NCBI GenBank assembly: GCA_021795795.1
Contig: JAJYPA010000396.1
Coordinates: forward strand, 1-7,634
DNA length: 7,634 nt
From: Pseudomonadota bacterium
GTDB taxonomy: Bacteria > Pseudomonadota > Gammaproteobacteria > Halothiobacillales > Halothiobacillaceae
Reading direction: 5' to 3'
This document shows positions 1 to 5,886 of this stretch, one piece after another. Every line of letters starts with the position of its first letter. The first letter of the stretch is position 1. The position numbers were made by a program, and so were the translations under genes. Under the pieces are notes generated by a model that had not been told where the DNA came from, searched no databases, and worked only from the letters and a program-made list of their open reading frames with translations.

Positions 1-1055
1 TACATGACACCCGTGAACATACCTGGCGGCACATGGATTTCTTTCAGCATGAAGCCTATCTCCACGCCCGCGTACCCCGTGTGATGTGCCCGGAGCATGG
101 GGTGCATCAGATCCCTGTTCCCTGGGCACGGGAAGGCTCGCATTTCACCCTGCTCTTCGAAGCGCTGATCATGGCCCTGGTGCGGGAGATGCCGGTATTG
201 ACGGCAGCCCGCATGATCGGCGAGAGCGACACGCTCCTGTGGCGGGTGATTGGCCATTATGTGCCCGAAGCCCGTACCAGGGTGGATATGGCCCATGTCC
301 ATGCCGTTGGCGTGGATGAGACCAGCAGCCGACGCGGCCATGACTACATCACGCTCTTCGTGGATCTGGAGGCCAGGCGACTGTTGTTTGCCACCCCCGG
401 CAAGGATGCCGCCACCGTTGAGCGATTCGCCACAGACCTCGAAGCCCACGGGGGCCGCGCACAAGCTGTTACGGACGTCAGCATGGACCTGTCTCCCGCC
501 TTCCAGAAAGGCGCCAAGAAGCATCTCCCCAACGCCCAGGTGACCTTCGATCGCTTCCACCTCATGAAGCTCGTCAACGAGGCCGTGGACGCCGTGCGCA
601 GGAGCGAAGCGTTTACCCAGCCAGATCTCAAAAAGACCCGCTGGCTCTGGCTCAAGAATGACCGGAAACTCAAGGTGAAGCAGAAAGAACAGCTGCAGGA
701 ATTGCTCAAAAACCAAAACCTCAAGACGGCACAGGCGTACCAGTACCGCCTGACCTTTCAGGACATCTTCACGATCAAGAATCGCCACCAGGGGGCCACC
801 CTGCTCAAGGCATGGATGGAAAACGCCAAGGACAGCGGATTACCGCCAATGGTCAAGATCGCCTACACCATCATGAATCACTGGGACGGTGTGCTCCACT
901 GGTTCGAGAGCCAGATCACCAACGGGATCCTGGAAGGCTTCAACAGCCTCATCCAATCCGCCAAGGCCAAGGCTCGGGGTTACCGCACCCACAAGAACTT
1001 CATCAACATGGCCTACCTGATCTTGGGTAAGCTGGATCTCAGGTTACCCACTTGA
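1..1055 (+). CDS. ISL3-family transposase, 5' end outside window
   Basis: This is a DDE transposase that cuts and joins the ends of its own insertion sequence. The reading frame is open from base 3; the codons before the first Met at 33 read HDTREHTWRH and join smoothly to DFFQH, as in the N-terminal zinc-binding region of ISL3 transposases, so the true start lies left of the window. A CPEH pair (residues 19-22 counted from the Met at 33) would be the second half of that zinc site. The acidic triad is visible: Asp95 in GVDETS, Asp152 in SMDLSPAF and Glu301 in ILEGFNSL, the last followed by the conserved AKARGYRT stretch. The stop lies inside the right terminal repeat. There is no internal stop or frameshift, so the enzyme is probably active if its start is intact. 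Family assignment is firm; the exact IS name is not determined. Confidence 0.93.
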   Translation, partial: HDTREHTWRHMDFFQHEAYLHARVPRVMCPEHGVHQIPVPWAREGSHFTLLFEALIMALVREMPVLTAARMIGESDTLLWRVIGHYVPEARTRVDMAHVHAVGVDETSSRRGHDYITLFVDLEARRLLFATPGKDAATVERFATDLEAHGGRAQAVTDVSMDLSPAFQKGAKKHLPNAQVTFDRFHLMKLVNEAVDAVRRSEAFTQPDLKKTRWLWLKNDRKLKVKQKEQLQELLKNQNLKTAQAYQYRLTFQDIFTIKNRHQGATLLKAWMENAKDSGLPPMVKIAYTIMNHWDGVLHWFESQITNGILEGFNSLIQSAKAKARGYRTHKNFINMAYLILGKLDLRLPT

Positions 1056-1596
1056 AATGACGAAGAGCCAGTAATTCTCGATCAGAAAGTCCACTATTTG
1101 TGAACCTAAACGCCGCAATACTGCGGATCATGACGAGAATCTGATAGGTCAGTGCTTTTGCACGTAAGTCAATGTCTTTGTGCACTGAGGATTCGCCCGC
1201 ACCATCGTTATCTTGTCCGGGGCAGCTAATCACACGGTTATTTCTGAGAGGTTGTTGCGAAAAGAGGGCGTCAAAAACAGGCGCTTCTTCGGCGATGATC
1301 TCGCTTTGCCAATACCGCTCATACGAAGGACGTGGTCTTGGATATTCTGCCAATGGTCCAAAAGGCTTATTGACAGAAAGTCCAGATGCTTCCCTCAACG
1401 CGTCAAGAAATCGGTCTTGCGTCTCCAGCCAGGCAGCGACCCACCAATTCCGTTCGAGAAAATCCGGGTGATGATCATGCATAATGAGTTCCATCAACTC
1501 TCGATTCTCATCAATACGCTTGTAGATGCCATTGCTATGGTTCTTGATGACTTCCTGGATGCTGGTGAGTTGACGTTTGGTTTTCGCGTAGAACAT
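1039..1596 (-). pseudogene. Unknown protein gene, 3' end replaced by ISL3 insertion
   Basis: I do not recognise the family. The start at 1596 is an ATG preceded by AAAGAGG about four bases upstream, a reasonable ribosome binding site. The protein is mostly helical and hydrophilic. It has a basic N-terminus (MFYAKTKRQL), an acidic helix around residues 29-45, a Trp-rich NWWVAAWLETQDRFLDAL segment near 50-67 and a Pro/Arg/Tyr-rich PRPRPSYERYW stretch near 86-96. The native frame runs to about residue 175 (SDRELL). The last nine codons and the stop (ALRHFKWVT) come from the ISL3 terminal repeat. The original C-terminus is therefore lost beyond the IS, and the 185-residue product is an accidental fusion. 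Whether the shortened protein still works cannot be told. It is the last gene of the co-oriented minus-strand block. Confidence 0.7.
1045..1069 (-). repeat. Right terminal inverted repeat of the ISL3 element
   Basis: Read outside-in on the minus strand, the segment starts GGCTCTTCGTC and continues into the transposase stop region. This fits the GC-rich 15-39 bp terminal repeats of ISL3 elements. The opposite copy is off the left edge, so the inner limit of the repeat is an estimate. Confidence 0.6.
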
Positions 1597-1725
1597 GGGG
1601 CCTCTTTATTTTTTAAATGGATGGGCGAATCCCGGCTTTGCGGTACTGTATTTTACGCGGCGAGTCACATCAAGTGAAAATGTCCCCACCATCGCTGATT
1701 TCACCGATATCCTCTAGAGTGGATG
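1597..1725. other. Short intergenic stretch, no gene seen
   Basis: The 129 bases between the two small minus-strand genes hold the leader of the truncated gene and an AT-rich patch (TTTATTTTTTAAAT, about 1605-1618) just upstream of its ribosome binding site. This patch could belong to a promoter, but no clear -35/-10 pair stands out. Confidence 0.3.
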
Positions 1726-2046
1726 TCACCTCCCGCTACGAAGTATCATGAGGAGGAACAGTGTCATAACCATCACCCCAACCAGGATGAAATAAAAGTT
1801 AGCTCTTGCTGCTGAATTATCCACTCCGGGTGACGGAGATTCAATTTCTTTTACTTCAACCGGTGCCGCCCCTATCGCATCTCGAAGCTCGCTAGGTGCG
1901 TCGATTAGGAAGCCAACAAAAACTTCCCTGCCGCCGTCCACAGAAATGTGAATACCGTCATCGTCGGTGGTGTAACAAAATGAGGCGTCGTATTCTTCGC
2001 AGAGCGTAGCGAGCTTCAGGAGAAATTCCTTGTCGATTTCGTTCAT
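1726..2046 (-). CDS. Small protein with C-terminal membrane anchor, unknown function
   Basis: The 106-residue protein has an acidic soluble head and one predicted membrane helix at its end, about residues 84-102 (FYFILVGVMVMTLFLLMIL), followed by a short basic tail RSGR. A Pro/Ser-rich linker (ESPSPGVDNS) joins the two. This is the layout of a tail-anchored protein with its head in the cytoplasm. A longer frame opens at 2109, but the ATG at 2046 is preferred because GGAG lies seven bases upstream of it, and translation from there removes an implausible basic leader. I do not recognise the family. The gene follows the four-helix membrane protein at 2171-2956 with about 125 bases between, and both may belong to the same membrane-associated function. 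Confidence 0.7.
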   Translation of the reverse strand: MNEIDKEFLLKLATLCEEYDASFCYTTDDDGIHISVDGGREVFVGFLIDAPSELRDAIGAAPVEVKEIESPSPGVDNSAARANFYFILVGVMVMTLFLLMILRSGR

Positions 2047-2118
2047 CCAGTTTCTCCATCTAGCGATAAGGATGGCAAGTCCAGTTTCACGGCCCATTAT
2101 ACCACGCAAGAGTTGCTC

Positions 2119-2139
2119 CCGGGATCAAATTGATCCCGG
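2119..2139. repeat. Perfect 10-bp palindrome with one-base centre
   Basis: The arms CCGGGATCAA (2119-2128) and TTGATCCCGG (2130-2139) pair perfectly around a single A. The site lies between the stop of the membrane protein gene at 2171 and the start of the tail-anchored gene at 2046. It is not followed by a T-run on either strand, so it is not a classical intrinsic terminator. As DNA it could be an operator for a dimeric protein; as RNA its loop would have to open to three or more bases, giving a strong hairpin that could protect or separate the two transcripts. Confidence 0.6.
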
Positions 2140-2170
2140 ACTTTGTCGTCGATAATAGCTAAGATCACAC

Positions 2171-2956
2171 TTATGGATGGACAAACTCCCCTGTTTTTCG
2201 CTTGATCTTTCTCGTTCCAACGAGTGCGCGGCATTCCCATGGTGTGTTAAACCGTACCAGGAAGACATCGCCAGTTGCGGTGCATGCGATGGCGCGGCGC
2301 ACCCCATTATTGACCGCCTCATCGAAGCGATTGACAAAACCAAACTGGCGACCAGCGATGAGCAGTACCCCAAGATAGACAATAAACAGTGCCAGAAACA
2401 TTCCGTAAATACCTGACGCATTAGCCGCCACCATGCCAGGAGTTATTTTCTGGAACAACAAAACGAGCCGTGTGAAGTCTCCAGGCGCGAACACCACACA
2501 GGCAACGACCGCCCAGAACAAAAGTGCGGGAATCGCGACCAGAAAGCCATCGACGAAACGCAGTGCTACATGAACATAATTCCAAAACTGCGCCAGATAA
2601 ATACGATAATCCAGAAGAACGTCGCGCCGGATCGAAGCATAGGCGGCGTCGCTCAGTGGCCCAGACGTGACCCCATTGATCATGACATCCCACTCGGGAC
2701 CTCCTCCATCCACCGTCCGTATTCTGGCGACCAGCGACTGCAGGTTTGACGCGAGCAAGACAAAGGAGACGCCACCAATGAAGAAGGTGTAGATCAAAAC
2801 CCAGACTAACCGAGAAGACCAGCCCGAGTCCGGTGGAAATAACACCAACAGAAGAACACCGCTTATGATCAGGGCGTATACCCATACTAATAGCGATGTT
2901 AAGGGCTGTTGGCGATGCAGGTTGATTGCCTGAGTTAAAAATTCCTTGATCTTCAT
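2171..2956 (-). CDS. Polytopic membrane protein, four predicted helices, unknown function
   Basis: The 261-residue protein has predicted membrane helices at about 20-40, 49-70, 137-157 and 183-202. A central soluble segment (about 73-135) contains INGVTSGPLSDAAYASIRRD followed by an aromatic amphipathic stretch (YRIYLAQFWNYVHVALRF). The C-terminal 60 residues are soluble and basic and end in KIKRKTGEFVHP. The frame is open up to 3097, but the ATG at 2956 is chosen because GGAGG lies about eight bases upstream and the first residues MKIKEF look like a natural cytoplasmic start. I cannot assign a family. Helix arrangement and position near a P-loop ATPase resemble inner-membrane components of conjugation or phage-assembly modules, but this is inference. 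Without the IscB element, the gene would lie roughly 300 bases downstream of the ATPase gene on the same strand. Confidence 0.75.
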   Translation of the reverse strand: MKIKEFLTQAINLHRQQPLTSLLVWVYALIISGVLLLVLFPPDSGWSSRLVWVLIYTFFIGGVSFVLLASNLQSLVARIRTVDGGGPEWDVMINGVTSGPLSDAAYASIRRDVLLDYRIYLAQFWNYVHVALRFVDGFLVAIPALLFWAVVACVVFAPGDFTRLVLLFQKITPGMVAANASGIYGMFLALFIVYLGVLLIAGRQFGFVNRFDEAVNNGVRRAIACTATGDVFLVRFNTPWECRALVGTRKIKRKTGEFVHP

Positions 2957-3067
2957 CCGATAGCCTCCAAAAAGTACGAATAAATTGACCCTTGACGCGG
3001 GCCGTTCGGCGCACCCCCGAAATGCCGAAGAAAGGAGCGCTCGTGATGCGCTGCGGGTGTTATGATC

Positions 3068-3086
3068 CCCGGTGACATTCACCGGG
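3068..3086. repeat. Perfect 8-bp hairpin with three-base loop
   Basis: The arms CCCGGTGA (3068-3075) and TCACCGGG (3079-3086) enclose CAT. No T-run follows on either strand. It sits upstream of the membrane protein gene and may be part of its leader or an operator. It resembles in form, but not in sequence, the palindrome at 2119-2139. Confidence 0.5.
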
Positions 3087-3160
3087 CTGGGCAACACCGC
3101 CCGCAGGTTGCGTTGTACATTTGCAGACAGTCTAACAATGGGGATTGGTGAACATGGAGG

Positions 3161-3210
3161 AAAAAAACGGAGAATATTTCAGATTCTACGCTTACAGCCC
3201 AAAATCTCCG
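3161..3210 (-). terminator. Possible Rho-independent terminator after iscB
   Basis: On the minus strand a CGGAGA arm (3205-3210) can pair with TCTCCG (3168-3173), extended by AAA/TTT pairs after a small bulge, and is followed directly by seven T residues (3161-3167). It would end transcripts coming from iscB. The loop is long (over 20 bases), which weakens the case. Confidence 0.35.
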
Positions 3211-3229
3211 GTCACCAAAACCGCGCGAG

Positions 3230-3253
3230 AAGCCCCTGCCTTCAGGCATGGGG
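3230..3253 (-). repeat. Bulged hairpin at the 3' end of the IscB element
   Basis: CCCC (3233-3236) pairs with GGGG (3250-3253) and TGCC with GGCA, leaving one unpaired T at 3249 and a four-base loop TTCA. It begins 17 bases beyond the iscB stop. It is a near copy of the hairpin at 4874-4897, with one base changed in the loop, and is read as the right-end recognition structure. Confidence 0.75.
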
Positions 3254-3270
3254 AGGAAAGCGCGTCGCAT

Positions 3271-4656
3271 TTAGTACACATAGTGATAACCATCATTCCG
3301 ATGTATGGGCTGGCAACACTTCCAGGAAATACCGCCTATCCTTCGGTTGCCCGTTTTAATGTCGAATTTCCCGGATGCCCGGCAGAGCACCCGTCCGACA
3401 TGTCTTCCAGCATGCTTGCCGGTAGCAACAATGGCTCGCACCATGTCCCCCGTCTGAAAACCAAAGTAAACCTTCTGCCGGGATTTCGCCTGGCCTCTCG
3501 GAGACCCCTGTTTCGTGACATTTTGCATCTGTCTCCGCCCGTGCCCGGCGGCAGTTACTCGTAGCGGCCTCAGTTCCGGGTTCAGGCGCACCGCCGCGCC
3601 GGATTTTCCGACACAGGCGGCGTCTATCCAGTGCGCCTTCGGATAATCCTGCTGCACCCTGTTGAACTTGGTGCGCCCGCCGGAGCCTGTTTCCACCGGC
3701 AACCCCAATCCGAGTAGCCGCCCGAACAGGATATTACGAGTGGCGTTAACCGCCGCGACATCCAGCAGTGGTGCCTTGACCTGCTTCAGCACCCGCTCCA
3801 GCCGGTTCGCCTCGTGAAGTTCCCACTTCGCTCGTTTTTTGGGGTCGTCGCCGGCATGCACGGCAGCAGAAACCCGCTGTCTTTCTCGTCGGTGTTTGTC
3901 CGTCTCCAGAAATACCGCTAATGGAGCGTTACCTTTCGCCTGGTTGCAATCATGACAGGCTATCGCCAGGTTGCTGACCCGGTCACTGCCGCCACGGCTT
4001 TTGGGATGGATGTGGTCCACCTCCAGCGGAACATCTGCGGCATCACAATAGACGCAGGTCCGGCCCCATTTTTCGAGTAAATATTCCCGGACCTCGTAGC
4101 CGAACAAGGTTCCCTGCTGATACTCGACGCCGGAAATCTCCGGGTTCTCCAGGGCCTGCAGGTCGAAGCGCACCCGCTCCATGCTGATGTCCGTTATCGG
4201 TACCCATCGCATCAGGCGCCCGAACCAAGTGACAACGGTCAGGACGCGATGCTCGACGGACGGCGGCAACCAGCCCGCTGGACGGTTGCGATGGTCGAAG
4301 CGCGGGGCACGATAGCGGGTTTTCCGGTTTCTGCGAGAGTGCCGCTGGTTACTGCGTTTTGCCAGTGCGGCACGGATGGTCTGACCGCGATGCGCGAGTT
4401 CCGCCGCCCACACGACGGTGAGGCCTCGCTGGAACGCGGCCACCAACGCTAGCCCGGTCGTCCTGCTGCCGGGGTCCGCTTTGGCGGTGATGTGCTGCGT
4501 CGCCCCGCCTTCACGGTCTTTCAGGATGATGGTGAATGGAAAACGCCGAAACACCGCCGCCTTGCCTTTGCGCAACAACTCCCGCGCCCTGGCCGGATGG
4601 CAGGGCATGAGCGGTTGCCGGTGTGTATCGAGTACGAATACCCGGTTGTGTGTCAT
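3271..4656 (-). CDS. iscB: IscB RNA-guided nuclease (RRXRR-HNH family)
   Basis: IscB is the transposon-encoded ancestor-type relative of Cas9; it uses an omega RNA guide to cut double-stranded DNA. The 461-residue protein has the full domain order. The PLMP domain is at residues 15-45 (QPLMPCHPARARELL). RuvC-I has Asp61 in KADPGSRTTG. The Arg-rich bridge helix is at about 100-125. RuvC-II has Glu160 in ISMERVRFD. The HNH domain (about 197-243) has zinc pairs C201/C204 and C234/C237 and His215, Asn229 and Asn238 as active-site residues. RuvC-III has His342 and Asp345 in HWIDAACVG. The C-terminal 110 residues contain the FQTGDMVRA and HVGRV motifs typical of the RNA/TAM-binding end. The ATG at 4656 has GGAG seven bases upstream. 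Length and motifs fit a complete, potentially active enzyme. Cas9 is excluded by size and by the PLMP domain. Confidence 0.96.
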   Translation of the reverse strand: MTHNRVFVLDTHRQPLMPCHPARARELLRKGKAAVFRRFPFTIILKDREGGATQHITAKADPGSRTTGLALVAAFQRGLTVVWAAELAHRGQTIRAALAKRSNQRHSRRNRKTRYRAPRFDHRNRPAGWLPPSVEHRVLTVVTWFGRLMRWVPITDISMERVRFDLQALENPEISGVEYQQGTLFGYEVREYLLEKWGRTCVYCDAADVPLEVDHIHPKSRGGSDRVSNLAIACHDCNQAKGNAPLAVFLETDKHRRERQRVSAAVHAGDDPKKRAKWELHEANRLERVLKQVKAPLLDVAAVNATRNILFGRLLGLGLPVETGSGGRTKFNRVQQDYPKAHWIDAACVGKSGAAVRLNPELRPLRVTAAGHGRRQMQNVTKQGSPRGQAKSRQKVYFGFQTGDMVRAIVATGKHAGRHVGRVLCRASGKFDIKTGNRRIGGISWKCCQPIHRNDGYHYVY

Positions 4657-4660
4657 TGGA

Positions 4661-4921
4661 CTACTCCTTTATTCCTGGGCTTTCGCCCGTAACGTGTGCC
4701 TCGCCCATGTCCAAAGTGCTTGTCATGCTGGTTTCCTTCGCCGCATCCCCAGATGCAACAGCATGGTTTCAGCGGCAGGGTCCGGAACTGGCAAGCATTC
4801 CGGAGTGCCATGACACCTTGAACGTAGATCGCCTTTCAGCTTTCTCGGGCTGGTCATGAATCAGGGCTCCTACAAGCCCCTGCCTTTAGGCATGGGGTTC
4901 ATGACTGTGGTGGATTCCAGA
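4661..4921 (-). ncRNA. Predicted omega RNA of IscB with 5' guide
   Basis: IscB omega RNAs are encoded just upstream of the gene, with a guide at the 5' end taken from the flanking DNA. Here some 250 bases upstream of iscB are non-coding and rich in stems. An 8-bp stem GTCATGAA/TTCATGAC (4898-4905 with 4853-4860) encloses the end hairpin. There is a 7-bp stem TCCGGAA/TTCCGGA (4781-4787 with 4798-4804), a 5-bp GCCGC/GCGGC pairing (4740-4744 with 4772-4776) and a terminal GGGC-GAAA-GCCC hairpin (4677-4688) just before AATAAAGGAG. The order (large first stem, CAG-GC-GAGA segment, central pseudoknot-like GCCAGTT, 3' hairpin, Shine-Dalgarno) parallels the published OgeuIscB omega RNA as I remember it. 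The guide would be the roughly 16 bases at 4906-4921 (TCTGGAATCCACCACA). Exact ends are inferred. Confidence 0.75.
4874..4897 (-). repeat. Bulged hairpin at the 5' (guide-side) end of the IscB element
   Basis: CCCC (4877-4880) pairs with GGGG (4894-4897) and TGCC with GGCA, with an unpaired T at 4893 and loop TTTA. It matches the hairpin at 3230-3253 in orientation and in 23 of 24 bases. It lies inside the larger GTCATGAA/TTCATGAC stem of the omega RNA, so one sequence may serve both as transposon end and as RNA scaffold. Confidence 0.75.
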
Positions 4922-4949
4922 GCATCCCCGCAATGCGCACAAAGCGATT

Positions 4950-5726
4950 TTAGGTTGGTATTCCCGTGTGCCCTGCCTTGATCTCTCTGTGGGCATTCCA
5001 AACATCGTGTATGGCTGGTACATCGCTGTCAGGAGAGAGTACCCACGCCTGACCAATCGGTATCATGCCGGGCGCTATACTGACGCCAGTGAGTGTTTGC
5101 CACATAGCAGCACTTTCAGATCCCAATCCACCCATCAGTATGTGAACAGCGGATTGCGCCACTGTCGCCTGGTGTTGAATCGCGTAGTTGAAAATGGTTA
5201 TGACCGCCACATGAGCAAGTCTGGCGATGGAAAGGAGTTTCCCCATGCTGGCGTCAGACACGAAATTCGCCTCGTCAATGACCAAAATACGGGGGATGTG
5301 ATTGCTGTCTTTCGGGCGTGCTTCCATGGGAATCTTGTACATCGCATCCAGGATGGCGGATGTTGACGGTCCAGATAGAGGTTGCTCCGTTGTAATATAC
5401 AGATTGGTTCCGTCATTGATGAATGCGGTTATCGCCTCTATGGTTTCACCTTGAAGCGTTTCGGTATCAGGTATCAGACGCATGACGGTCAGCTCTGTAT
5501 CGATGCGATGGATCGCGTCCAGCACCGCTGGTTCATCTCGTGGGCTGAAGTAGCAAAAACCGCCTCCGTTGCCATGGTGTTGGCGCAGGATGTCCAGGGC
5601 AAGCCATGTTTTCCCTGATCGGGGTCCACCGTCGATGGTTGTGTGGAGCACCAGGTCCCCGTAAGTGATGTCGTTCATAAAACCCAGCGGAGACGATCCG
5701 ATTTTGATGCTATTCTTTTTTTCCAT
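4950..5726 (-). CDS. Small P-loop ATPase, FtsK/HerA/coupling-protein-like
   Basis: The 258-residue protein has a clear Walker A motif GGPRSGKT (33-40) and Walker B ILVIDEAN (147-154). The segment after Walker B (about 160-195, LLSIARLAHVAVITIFNYA then AVHILMGGL) follows the pattern of FtsK/HerA-type motors and type IV coupling proteins, in which a strand leads to a polar sensor and then an aliphatic strand. The core is nearly minimal: no membrane helix and no added DNA-binding domain. Possible roles are DNA pumping in conjugation, virion DNA packaging or a Zot-like assembly ATPase; the sequence alone does not choose among them. The ATG at 5726 has AGGAG six bases upstream. The gene ends about 30 bases before the predicted omega RNA guide, so transcription could continue into the IscB element. 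Confidence 0.8.
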   Translation of the reverse strand: MEKKNSIKIGSSPLGFMNDITYGDLVLHTTIDGGPRSGKTWLALDILRQHHGNGGGFCYFSPRDEPAVLDAIHRIDTELTVMRLIPDTETLQGETIEAITAFINDGTNLYITTEQPLSGPSTSAILDAMYKIPMEARPKDSNHIPRILVIDEANFVSDASMGKLLSIARLAHVAVITIFNYAIQHQATVAQSAVHILMGGLGSESAAMWQTLTGVSIAPGMIPIGQAWVLSPDSDVPAIHDVWNAHREIKAGHTGIPT

Positions 5727-5886
5727 TTTGACTCCTGTATGACAGTCACGATCTAACTTTTGAACACGCGGCGGTCGGCGTCGCCGCAGTAAAACACTTA
5801 TGGTGCGCGTCCCCGTCTTCGGCTATGCCTTTCAGGAACCAGAACCACGCGCCAGCGCAAGTGGCATGCTCGCTATGCGGGCATGT
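5727..5886. other. Intergenic stretch with a GC-rich inverted repeat
   Basis: The 160 bases between two co-oriented genes contain the ATPase ribosome binding site and an inverted repeat, GCGGCG (5768-5773) with CGCCGC (5782-5787), spaced by eight bases. This could form a leader hairpin in a transcript reading into the ATPase gene. No T-run follows, so termination is not supported. I see no gene here. Confidence 0.35.

Larger units (their letters stand above)
1..1069 (+). mobile_element. ISL3-type insertion sequence, right part
   Basis: The element consists of the transposase gene plus a right end. Its outer edge is placed at base 1069 because the sequence read inward on the minus strand begins GGCTCTTCGTCATTTC, a typical start for ISL3-family terminal repeats. 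The left end and the matching repeat are outside the window, so the 8-bp target duplication usual for this family cannot be confirmed; the candidate right copy is AGTAATTC at 1070-1077. The insertion truncates the minus-strand gene at 1039-1596. Confidence 0.8.
2957..3210. other. Intergenic region between membrane protein gene and IscB element
   Basis: About 250 bases without a convincing gene. It holds the ribosome binding site of the 2956 gene and a perfect hairpin at 3068-3086. It also holds a short plus-strand open frame starting at ATG 3154 (MEEKNGEYFRFYAYSPKS) that runs into the IscB element end, and a stem followed by a minus-strand T-run at 3161-3210. Its GC-rich left half (2995-3110) differs from the A-rich part near 3155-3210. 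Confidence 0.4.
3211..4905 (-). mobile_element. IscB (ISC-type, IS200/IS605-like) element without transposase
   Basis: The unit consists of a 5' structured leader (omega RNA region), iscB and a 3' end. Both ends carry the same bulged hairpin in the same orientation: AAGCCCCTGCCTT, one variable base, then AGGCATGGGG, at 4874-4897 and 3230-3253 (23 of 24 bases identical). IS200/IS605-type elements have such hairpins for recognition of single-stranded ends by the Y1 transposase TnpA. No tnpA is present, so movement would need a related TnpA elsewhere. The left limit of 4905 is set by the outer stem of the omega RNA; the other limit is a guess within about 3195-3228. Confidence 0.75.

Noticed and set aside
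33..1055. ATG at 33 as the transposase start
   Set aside because: The frame is open through base 3 and upstream codons (REHTWRH) match the N-terminal region of ISL3 transposases, so the gene begins outside the window.
1172..1677. Plus-strand open frames over the truncated gene
   Set aside because: They overlap the minus-strand frame, show no family features and lack ribosome binding sites; they are shadows.
1660..1700. GAAAATGTCCCCACC as the terminal repeat of an IS21-like element
   Set aside because: The string is reminiscent of some IS ends, but no second copy, no transposase gene and no target duplication are visible.
2171..3097. Long form of the membrane protein starting at 3097
   Set aside because: It would add 47 residues of unlikely composition across a perfect hairpin, while ATG 2956 has a strong GGAGG site.
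3271..4656. Cas9 or a CRISPR-linked nuclease
   Set aside because: The protein is far too short, has the PLMP domain and lacks a REC lobe. No repeat-spacer array is present in the window; the only repeats nearby are the two element-end hairpins.
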